From an uncultured Aliarcobacter sp. (GTDB lineage Bacteria; Campylobacterota; Campylobacteria; Campylobacterales; Arcobacteraceae): a DNA stretch of 7,146 nt. Location: the NCBI GenBank assembly GCA_947629065.1, contig CANRCH010000094.1:1-7146 (forward strand), given 5' to 3'. A program made the position numbers and the translations under genes. Below, piece by piece: positions 1-4,903 of this stretch; position 1 is the first letter of the stretch; every line of letters starts with the position of its first letter. The notes beneath the pieces are model-generated. The model did not search any database and was not told where the DNA came from. It saw only the letters and a program-made list of their open reading frames with translations.

Positions 1-77
1 GGTACACTCATACCAATAGCTGCTGCTGCACTTGCTGCTGCTGAACTTTTTAGAAAATCTCTTCTTGAAAGTGACAT
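1..77 (-). CDS. napA: Tat-exported protein N-terminus, probably periplasmic nitrate reductase NapA (partial)
   Basis: Only the first 25 codons are in the window; the gene runs off the left edge. The start reads MSLSRRDFLKSSAAASAAAA and continues IGMSV. This is a textbook twin-arginine signal: the SRRDFLK box followed by an Ala-rich hydrophobic stretch, which sends a folded, cofactor-loaded enzyme to the periplasm. The start is fixed by an AAAAGGAG ribosome site just upstream. Epsilonproteobacterial NapA proteins, the molybdenum catalytic subunit of periplasmic nitrate reductase, start very much like this, and the FNR-type operator upstream fits a gene of anaerobic respiration. The Tat signal is certain; the napA name is inference, because other molybdoenzymes such as formate dehydrogenase or TMAO reductase subunits use similar leaders. 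Confidence 0.6.
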   Translation of the reverse strand, partial: MSLSRRDFLKSSAAASAAAAIGMSV

Positions 78-110
78 ATTTACTCCTTTTGAAATATTTA
101 ATAACGCTTC

Positions 111-116
111 ATTCTA
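111..116 (-). promoter_or_regulatory. Candidate -10 box of the napA-like gene
   Basis: Read on the minus strand this is TAGAAT, five of six matches to TATAAT, within GTTATAGAAT. It predicts a start near position 104 and a leader of about 27 bases containing the AAGGAG ribosome site. There is no good -35 box. The FNR/CRP-type palindrome sits in its place with its centre at -41.5, the standard position for a class II activator. Confidence 0.45.
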
Positions 117-137
117 TAACAAAAAGTTAATGATGTG

Positions 138-153
138 TTTGACCAGAGTCAAA
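138..153. promoter_or_regulatory. FNR/CRP-type operator palindrome
   Basis: The perfect inverted repeat TTTGAC-CAGA-GTCAAA contains TTGAC-N4-GTCAA. This has the geometry of the FNR consensus TTGAT-N4-ATCAA and of other Crp/Fnr-family sites. A further half-site TTTGAC follows at 158-163, exactly one helical turn on. The placement suggests activation of the minus-strand napA-like gene by a Crp/Fnr-family regulator responding to oxygen, nitrate or nitric oxide. Which family member binds cannot be told from the window. Confidence 0.55.
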
Positions 154-279
154 TTTTTTTGACTATTAAAATATGCTTAAAAAAATAGACTAGATTTTTT
201 TATTATATTGATATTAAATATAGCTTAAAAAATTATCAAAAAATTATTTTTTCTACATAATTGTTACATAACTTTTAAA

Positions 280-285
280 TATACT
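280..285 (+). promoter_or_regulatory. Candidate -10 box of the dctPQM operon
   Basis: TATACT (five of six matches to TATAAT) lies 29 bases before the dctP start codon and predicts a leader of about 23 bases carrying AGGAG at 304-308. No recognisable -35 box stands 16-18 bases upstream, which is common for sigma70 promoters in Campylobacterota. I also looked for a sigma54 -24/-12 site, often seen with dct genes, and found none. The rest of 164-279 is A/T runs with no other clear signal. Confidence 0.35.
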
Positions 286-314
286 TTAGAACATTAAAAA
301 AATAGGAGATAAGT

Positions 315-1307
315 ATGAAAAAAATTGTTCTTGGAACTATAGCTTCAGCACTACTTGCAACTTCTGCAATGGCAGCTGATTATGTTATGAAAATTAGCCA
401 CGTTGTAAGTGCTAGTACACCAAAAGGAATGGGTGCTGATTATTTAGAAAAAAGAATTGAAGAGCTAAGTGGTGGAAGAATTGATGTTCAAGTTTTCCCA
501 AACTCACAACTATATGGTGACGCTGATGAGATGAAAGCACTTGCTATGAATAATATTCAGGTTATTATGCCAAGTCTTTCAAAATTCCCATCAATTGTAC
601 CTCAAATTCAACTATTTGACTTACCATTTATTTTTAAAGATAAAGAGCATCTATATAAAGTTATGGATGGAGAAGTTGGAGCTAAATTAAAATCTTTTGT
701 TGATGCAAAAAAACAGATGAAAGCGTTTGATTACTGGGATGCTGGATTTAAACACTTCTCAAGTAGTAAAAAAGCTATTTTAAATCCTGAAGATGCAAAA
801 GGGCAAAAATTCAGAATTCAATCTTCAAAAGTTTTAGAAGAGCAATTTAAAATTGTTGGTGGAAATCCACAAATTCTTCCATTTTCAGAAGTTTACTCAG
901 CACTTCAACAAGGAGTTGTTGATGCAACAGAAAATCCACTTTCAAACTTCTATACAAAAAAATTCCACGAAGTACAATCTACTCTAACAATTAGTAATCA
1001 TGGATATTTAGGTTATTTAGTTGTTATGAATCAAAAATTCTGGGATAGCTTACCAGCAGATCTACAAGAAAATGTAGCACAAGCTATGAAAGAAGCAACA
1101 GAGCTAGAAAGAAAAGCAGCAGCAGCTGAAGATATCAAATTTATGGAAGAGCTTAGAAAATATGCTGCTGAGTCAAAAAGACTTGAAATTATTGAGTTAA
1201 ATGATGAGCAAAAAGAGAACTGGAGAAAAGTTATGGAAGGTGTTTATCCTAAGTTCTATAAAGTTATCGGTGAAGATTTAATAAAACAAGCAATAGAAGC
1301 GAAGTAA
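315..1307 (+). CDS. dctP: TRAP transporter substrate-binding protein, DctP family
   Basis: This is the periplasmic solute receptor of a tripartite ATP-independent transporter. It captures an organic acid, typically a C4-dicarboxylate such as succinate, fumarate or malate, and hands it to the membrane subunits. Residues 1-20 are a Sec signal peptide (MKK, hydrophobic core, cleavage after AMA). The mature part shows family hallmarks: KISH at the first strand, GQKFRIQSS at 163-171 whose Arg167 is the family's carboxylate-clamping arginine, and FSEVYSALQQGVVDATENP at 190-208. Length (330 aa) is normal. The start is supported by AGGAG six bases upstream, and two TAA stops stand in tandem. dctQ follows after 12 bases and dctM directly after it. 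The family call is secure; the exact ligand is not, since DctP-type receptors also bind other carboxylic acids. Confidence 0.93.
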   Translation: MKKIVLGTIASALLATSAMAADYVMKISHVVSASTPKGMGADYLEKRIEELSGGRIDVQVFPNSQLYGDADEMKALAMNNIQVIMPSLSKFPSIVPQIQLFDLPFIFKDKEHLYKVMDGEVGAKLKSFVDAKKQMKAFDYWDAGFKHFSSSKKAILNPEDAKGQKFRIQSSKVLEEQFKIVGGNPQILPFSEVYSALQQGVVDATENPLSNFYTKKFHEVQSTLTISNHGYLGYLVVMNQKFWDSLPADLQENVAQAMKEATELERKAAAAEDIKFMEELRKYAAESKRLEIIELNDEQKENWRKVMEGVYPKFYKVIGEDLIKQAIEAK

Positions 1308-1319
1308 TAAAGAAAAATT

Positions 1320-1865
1320 ATGAGAAAACTTTTTAATATTTTTGATATTATTGTTGGAACTATTAACCAAACCATAGCCGTTTACGGTATGGTTTTGGGA
1401 GTTTCACTAGCATTTTTAAATGTTGTTTTAAGATATGCCTTTGATATGAGTTTGCCATGGGCTGGTGAGCTTACAAACTACTTTTTTATTTGGTCAGCAC
1501 TATTTGGTGCAGCTTATGGATTTAAGCAAGGAGCACATATTTCTATTACTATTTTAATAGAGAGATTTCCACCTGCAGTGCTTAAAGTTTTTCTAATTTT
1601 TGCAAATCTTTTCTCAATCTGTTATCTTCTACTTATTACATATTTTGGATATAAGCTAACACTATTCCTAATGGAATTTGAAGAGATAAATGTTGATCTA
1701 CAAGTACCTTTATGGATACCACAGCTGGTTGTTCCTATTGCATTTTTACTTGCAGCTTATAGAGTTTTTGAAAAGTTAGTAGAGCTTTATAATACAGATG
1801 CAAAAGATATCAAACTATATAGTGAGCATGAAGCTATTTTAGAAGAAATAAAGGCGGAGAAATAA
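1320..1865 (+). CDS. dctQ: TRAP transporter small membrane subunit, DctQ family
   Basis: This is the small integral-membrane subunit that partners DctM and docks the loaded DctP receptor. The 181-residue protein has four predicted hydrophobic spans, at about 14-36, 52-70, 88-111 and 130-150. It carries DctQ signatures: the first-helix end NVVLRYAF (34-41), LPWAGEL (45-51) and the polar GAHISITI segment (71-78). A charged cytoplasmic tail ends the protein. The ribosome site is weak (AAAGAAAA), so translation is probably coupled to dctP, whose stop is only 12 bases upstream. The stop codon is followed after one base by the dctM start, a spacing typical of stoichiometric membrane partners. Confidence 0.93.
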   Translation: MRKLFNIFDIIVGTINQTIAVYGMVLGVSLAFLNVVLRYAFDMSLPWAGELTNYFFIWSALFGAAYGFKQGAHISITILIERFPPAVLKVFLIFANLFSICYLLLITYFGYKLTLFLMEFEEINVDLQVPLWIPQLVVPIAFLLAAYRVFEKLVELYNTDAKDIKLYSEHEAILEEIKAEK

Positions 1866-1866
1866 T

Positions 1867-3150
1867 ATGGTAATTGCAACACTTTTTATATTGCTATTTG
1901 GTTTGATGTTAATTGGAGTTCCTGTTGCTGTTGCACTTGGAGCTAGTACACTTGCATCTGCATTTTTGTTTACAAACAACGATTTAATGGGAATAGTTGA
2001 TAATGTTTTTAATGGTTTAAATAAATATACATTAATGGCAATTCCAATGTTTATATTAGCTGGTTCTTTACTAGCACGAGGAAGTGCAGCTGCTAGAATT
2101 ATTGATTTTGCAAAAAGTTTAGTTGGACACCTTCCTGGTGGATTACCAATTGCTGCTATTTTAGCTTCGATTATTTTTGCTGCAATTAGTGGAAGTTCAC
2201 CTGCAACTGTTGCTGCTATTGGATCTGTTATGTATGGTGCTATTAAAAGTGCTGGATATAATGAACAATTTGCTATTGGTACAATTACAACGGCTGGAAC
2301 ATTAGGAATTTTAATTCCACCATCTGTTGTATTTATTGTTTATGGTGTTAGTGCAGATGAGTCAATTGGAAAGCTATTTATGGCAGGGGTAATTCCTGGT
2401 CTTATGATAGGTGGTATGATGATGATTGCTACATATATACTAGCTAGAAGAAGTGGATTTAGAGCTACTAAAATGGCAAGTTTCTCTGTAATATTTAAAA
2501 CATTTAGAGAGTCTTTTTGGGCATTATTAATTATATTTGTGGTTATTGGGGGAATTTATGGTGGTATTTTCACACCAACTGAAGCTGGAGCTGTGAGTGT
2601 ATTTTATGCTTTATTTATCTCATTTTTTATTTACAGAGATATTAAAATAAAAGATTTATATAAAATAATACTTGATTCAGTTCAAACAAGTTCAATGATT
2701 TTCTTCATTATTGCAAATGCAATGCTATTTGCACACTTCTTAACAGATGAGCAAATTCCTCAAACAATTACTCAAATGATACTTGAAGCAAATGTAAGCC
2801 CTATAATGTTCTTACTTATAGTAAATATTTTACTTTTAATTATGGGACAATTTATGGAGCCTAGTTCTGTTGTTATGATTACAGTTCCACTTCTACTTCC
2901 TATTGGAATTGCACTTGGAATTGATCCAATTCACCTTGGGGTTATTATGGTTGTAAATATGGAAATAGGGATGCTAACTCCTCCTGTTGGGCTTAACCTC
3001 TTTGTTGCAAGTGGGATAACTGGATTAACCATGGGGCAAGTTATTAAAGCTTCTTTACCTATGACTTTAGTTCTACTTTTTGGTCTTATACTTATAACAT
3101 ATATTCCAGCTATATCTTTATGGCTTCCAGATTTAATGTTTGGGTATTAA
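1867..3150 (+). CDS. dctM: TRAP transporter large membrane subunit, DctM family
   Basis: This is the transport channel subunit of the TRAP system, which uses the sodium or proton gradient rather than ATP to move the acid inward. At 427 residues it is full length and almost entirely hydrophobic. Family motifs are present in order: GVPVAVALGAS near the N-terminus (17-27), IPMFILAGSLLARG (59-72), the conserved SGSSPATVAAIGSVM (108-122), FTPTEAGAV (235-243), and GMLTPPVGLNLF (368-379), part of the second inverted-repeat half. GGCGGAG at the end of dctQ serves as ribosome site. A strong terminator begins 13 bases after the stop, so dctM closes the operon. I see no truncation or odd composition. 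Confidence 0.95.
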   Translation: MVIATLFILLFGLMLIGVPVAVALGASTLASAFLFTNNDLMGIVDNVFNGLNKYTLMAIPMFILAGSLLARGSAAARIIDFAKSLVGHLPGGLPIAAILASIIFAAISGSSPATVAAIGSVMYGAIKSAGYNEQFAIGTITTAGTLGILIPPSVVFIVYGVSADESIGKLFMAGVIPGLMIGGMMMIATYILARRSGFRATKMASFSVIFKTFRESFWALLIIFVVIGGIYGGIFTPTEAGAVSVFYALFISFFIYRDIKIKDLYKIILDSVQTSSMIFFIIANAMLFAHFLTDEQIPQTITQMILEANVSPIMFLLIVNILLLIMGQFMEPSSVVMITVPLLLPIGIALGIDPIHLGVIMVVNMEIGMLTPPVGLNLFVASGITGLTMGQVIKASLPMTLVLLFGLILITYIPAISLWLPDLMFGY

Positions 3151-3163
3151 TATTTAAAAACAT

Positions 3164-3197
3164 AAAAAGAGTGAAAATTTATTTTCACTCTTTTTTT
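3164..3197. terminator. Strong intrinsic terminator, probably bidirectional
   Basis: A perfect 14-bp stem, AAAAAGAGTGAAAA paired with its complement at 3182-3195, closes a 4-base loop and ends in a seven-T run on the plus strand. It ends the dctPQM transcript. Read on the minus strand the same stem ends in a five-T run, so it can also stop transcripts coming from the right: the proposed antisense RNA and any read-through from the epimerase operon. Confidence 0.9.
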
Positions 3198-3268
3198 ATG
3201 GCTTTTTTCTTTTGAAATTCTTTCTGGATTTAATAATAAAAGTATATAGATGATATTTATTGATTTAA

Positions 3269-3274
3269 TATAAT
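3269..3274 (+). promoter_or_regulatory. Candidate -10 box of the small-peptide transcript
   Basis: A perfect TATAAT sits in an AT-rich stretch, with no good -35 box 17 bases upstream. It predicts a start near 3281 and, with the terminator at 3422-3445, a transcript of about 165 bases. Taken alone a TATAAT is weak evidence in DNA this AT-rich. Its support comes from the folded leader, ribosome site, reading frame and terminator that follow in order. Upstream, 3198-3268 shows nothing else recognisable. Confidence 0.45.
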
Positions 3275-3293
3275 ATTCGATATTATTCTTTGT

Positions 3294-3350
3294 GAGGTTT
3301 TGCCAGAGGCGGTAACCTCTAGCAAAAATTTTACCTCTAGAAAAGAGGTG
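3294..3350 (+). promoter_or_regulatory. Structured leader with competing folds controlling the ribosome site
   Basis: Three folds can be drawn. Hairpin A pairs TTTTGC (3298-3303) with GCAAAA (3322-3327) and AGAGG (3305-3309) with CCTCT (3316-3320), with one C/A mismatch and loop CGGTAA. Hairpin B pairs ACCTCT (3333-3338) with AGAGGT (3344-3349) and buries the ribosome site GAGGTG (3345-3350). In addition, loop bases GGTAA (3311-3315) are complementary to TTACC (3331-3335), giving an H-type pseudoknot that uses the 5' side of hairpin B and would free the ribosome site. The octamer ACCTCTAG occurs twice (3315-3322 and 3333-3340), so there are two possible anti-ribosome-site strands. The complementarity is seen directly; the switching behaviour is inference. 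Confidence 0.55.
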
Positions 3351-3356
3351 ATTAAA

Positions 3357-3419
3357 TTGCTTCAATATTTAATATTTGCTATTATACTATGTTTTATCTT
3401 AGTTAGCAAGGCATATTAG
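3357..3419 (+). CDS. Candidate 20-residue hydrophobic peptide, possible type I toxin
   Basis: TTG start, TAG stop. The peptide reads MLQYLIFAIILCFILVSKAY: one short membrane-spanning segment with a basic/aromatic end. GAGGTG at 3345-3350, six bases before the TTG, is a strong match to the 16S anti-Shine-Dalgarno sequence. An intrinsic terminator begins two bases after the stop. Size, single hydrophobic span and the final Ser-x-Ala-Tyr resemble the 18-19-residue Ibs toxins of enterobacteria, which kill by depolarising the membrane when their Sib antisense RNA is missing; this is resemblance by eye, not shown homology. An in-frame GTG at 3348 (23 aa) or TTG at 3300 (39 aa) is possible, but neither has a well-spaced ribosome site. 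It could instead be a small membrane regulator or a chance frame. Confidence 0.5.
   Translation: MLQYLIFAIILCFILVSKAY
3381..3409 (-). promoter_or_regulatory. Candidate antisense promoter inside the peptide gene
   Basis: On the minus strand, TTGCTA (3409-3404, four of six matches to TTGACA) is followed after exactly 17 bases by a perfect TATAAT (3386-3381). The predicted RNA starts near 3374 and runs leftwards over the first codons, the TTG start, the ribosome site and the folded leader of the peptide gene. An antisense promoter lying inside a small toxin frame is the arrangement known from aapA/isoA loci of Helicobacter pylori. Confidence 0.5.
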
Positions 3420-3421
3420 CC

Positions 3422-3445
3422 AAGTCCCTTTTTTAAGGGACTTTT
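3422..3445 (+). terminator. Intrinsic terminator of the small-peptide transcript
   Basis: A 9-bp perfect stem, AAGTCCCTT with AAGGGACTT, closes a TTTT loop and is followed by TT and ATT on the plus strand. On the minus strand the stem is followed by GGCTAA, with no T run, so it works for plus-strand RNA only. The dctM terminator already lies upstream, so this one implies a separate plus-strand transcript between 3198 and 3421. The remaining 3446-3486 shows no further signal. Confidence 0.75.
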
Positions 3446-3486
3446 ATTAAATACTCCTCTGGCACACTTTATTAAAATAGATACAT

Positions 3487-4359
3487 TTATTTTTGGCAAA
3501 TCTCCTTTAAACACTCCTCTATATTTTTATATCTAAACTTAAATCCAAACTCTAAAAGCCTTTTAGGAATAGCACTTTGTCCATCGCTTAAAACTTTTGC
3601 ACCTTCACTAAAAATTAGTTTTAAAACAAATTCTGGAACTGTAAAAAATGTTGGTCTATTTAAAACTTTTCCAAAAGTTTTTGTAAAAGTATAGTTTGTT
3701 GTGGGATTTGGGCTAGATAGATTAAAAACTCCATTTAAATCTTTTTCTATTACAAACTTATAAGCTCTTAATAAATCTTCTATATGAATATAGGAAAAAT
3801 GCTGTTTTCCACTTCCAATAACTCCACCAAGTCCTAGTTTAAAAGGCAACATCATTTTACTAATAGCTCCACCATTTTTTCCTAAAATTATGGAAAATCT
3901 AAAAATAGAAACTTTTGTGAATTCATTTTCTGCTTTTTTTGCTTCTGCTTCCCAATCTTGACAAAGGTTTGATAAAAAATCATTTGAAAAACTATCATTT
4001 GAACTATATTCACTATATTTTGCTTTGTTGTTATAGATTCCTAAAGCTGAAGTTGAGATAAAAAGCCTTTGTTTTTTTTCAATATTATTTACTCTTTTTA
4101 AGCTATTAACTAATATTTTAGTAGATTCTATACGGCTAGAGTAAAGTAGTTTTTTATAGTTTTCACTCCATCTATTTATAATATTTGCACCATTCAAATT
4201 TATTAGAACATCACAAGATTTTGTAATCTCATCTAATTTTGTAGGGTTTATTAAAATATCTCTTGATATTTTTAAAACTTTGTAGTTTTGTTTTTCCAAA
4301 TAATTAATTAAGTTTTGTCCAACAAAACCACTAGCTCCTGATATTGCAACAGTTTTCAT
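3487..4359 (-). CDS. TIGR01777 / YfcH-type NAD(P)-binding epimerase (SDR39U1-like)
   Basis: A 290-residue extended short-chain dehydrogenase of unknown substrate. The N-terminus holds the Rossmann dinucleotide loop GASGFVG (8-14). Family blocks follow: INLNGANI with RW at 63-64, SSRIEST (74-80), STSALGIY (102-109), DFLSNLCQDWEAEA (127-140), and GKQHFSYIHIEDLLRA (184-199). The C-terminal DUF1731-type tail ends in IPKRLLEFGFKFRY (264-277). The reading frame is open 19 codons further upstream, but the ATG at 4359 is preferred: AAGGAG stands just before it and the Rossmann fold begins directly after. It lies 19 bases after the lipocalin stop and is the last gene of the hemH-lipocalin operon. In other bacteria this family is linked to cell division or chloroplast division phenotypes, but its reaction is not established. 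Confidence 0.88.
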   Translation of the reverse strand: MKTVAISGASGFVGQNLINYLEKQNYKVLKISRDILINPTKLDEITKSCDVLINLNGANIINRWSENYKKLLYSSRIESTKILVNSLKRVNNIEKKQRLFISTSALGIYNNKAKYSEYSSNDSFSNDFLSNLCQDWEAEAKKAENEFTKVSIFRFSIILGKNGGAISKMMLPFKLGLGGVIGSGKQHFSYIHIEDLLRAYKFVIEKDLNGVFNLSSPNPTTNYTFTKTFGKVLNRPTFFTVPEFVLKLIFSEGAKVLSDGQSAIPKRLLEFGFKFRYKNIEECLKEICQK

Positions 4360-4378
4360 AAAATCTCCTTTTAATTTA

Positions 4379-4903
4379 TTACTCTTGAATAGTAAAAATA
4401 AGCTTTGATCTATCAAATCCTAGATTTTCTATTTTCTCTAATAAAGAGTTTAAAAGCTTATCATCCATAGTTTTTTCTCTTGAAATAATCCATAAATACT
4501 CTTTTGAAGGTGTTCCAATAATTGCATATTTATAATCTTCATCTAAATCCAAAATCCAGTAATCGGCATAAAATGGTCTAAAAAAACTAACTTTTAGTTT
4601 ACTATTTGAACTATTTACACTATATGCAATAGCAGTTGCTTGTTTATATTTATTTGTAGATATTTTTGTGCAACTATTTAAAACATCAATTTTTCCATCA
4701 TCTCTTAAAGTATAGTGTGCTTTTACATTTTTGCAATCTTTTTGAAAATAGTGTTCAAATCTAGCAATTTCATACCAAGATCCAATATATTTGTTTAAAT
4801 CAACATTTTGTACAGTTTTTAAATCATAATCATATTTTGTGCTACAAGATGCAAAAAATAGAGTTATAAAAAGAGTTAAAAATATATTTAAAATTTTATT
4901 CAT
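4379..4903 (-). CDS. blc: Blc-type bacterial lipocalin, outer-membrane lipoprotein
   Basis: A 174-residue lipocalin, a small beta-barrel that binds a hydrophobic ligand. A hydrophobic signal peptide ends in FFASC, with Cys20 as the probable lipid-modified residue, so the protein should sit on the periplasmic side of a membrane. The lipocalin signature GSWYEIARFE (41-50) follows VDLNKYI, then the Blc blocks KAHYTLRDDGKIDVLNSC (61-78), YWILDLDEDYKYAIIG (115-130) and YLWIISREKTM (136-146). The frame extends upstream, but the ATG at 4903 starts the signal peptide and has GAAAGG before it. The start overlaps the hemH stop by 8 bases (ATGAATAA), so the two are translationally coupled. Known relatives bind lysophospholipids or fatty acids; the hemH linkage raises the possibility of a tetrapyrrole ligand, which is speculative. 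Confidence 0.88.
   Translation of the reverse strand: MNKILNIFLTLFITLFFASCSTKYDYDLKTVQNVDLNKYIGSWYEIARFEHYFQKDCKNVKAHYTLRDDGKIDVLNSCTKISTNKYKQATAIAYSVNSSNSKLKVSFFRPFYADYWILDLDEDYKYAIIGTPSKEYLWIISREKTMDDKLLNSLLEKIENLGFDRSKLIFTIQE

Larger units (their letters stand above)
3164..3374 (-). ncRNA. Hypothetical antisense RNA to the small-peptide mRNA
   Basis: This is the inferred product of the minus-strand promoter in the peptide gene. It would be fully complementary to the start codon, ribosome site and both leader hairpins, so it would block translation or expose the duplex to RNase III. The leader hairpins fold as mirror images in this RNA, giving loops for kissing contacts. No ideal terminator lies close to the start. 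A short form could end after hairpin B, where the stem is followed by AAAATTTTT; otherwise the bidirectional terminator at 3164-3197 sets the left limit. The left end is therefore a guess. Confidence 0.35.

Noticed and set aside
175..232. Repeated GCTTAAAAAA (175 and 223) in the napA-dctP spacer
   Set aside because: Mostly an A run; not distinguishable from composition.
263..272. Short palindrome GTTA-CA-TAAC upstream of dctP
   Set aside because: Four-base arms are too short to call an operator, and it matches neither the Crp/Fnr half-site nor another known site.
3294..3350. Assignment of the leader to the known preQ1-I riboswitch class
   Set aside because: The pseudoknot layout is similar, but loop length and the conserved preQ1 core do not match, and no queuosine gene is downstream.
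3147..3365. 72-codon minus-strand open frame across the dctM terminator and the small-peptide leader
   Set aside because: It starts at TTG with no ribosome site, runs straight through the strong terminator hairpin, overlaps the dctM stop, and has no recognisable domain.
3449..3520. Near-repeat AAATACTCCTCT (3449) and AAACACTCCTCT (3509), as if the epimerase 3' end were partly duplicated
   Set aside because: Only 11 of 12 bases match, with no similarity outside; chance is likely in this AT-rich, codon-biased sequence.
4360..4416. Upstream extension of the epimerase (19 extra codons, overlapping the lipocalin 3' end)
   Set aside because: The AAGGAG site directly before the ATG at 4359 and the Rossmann strand beginning right after it favour the shorter form.
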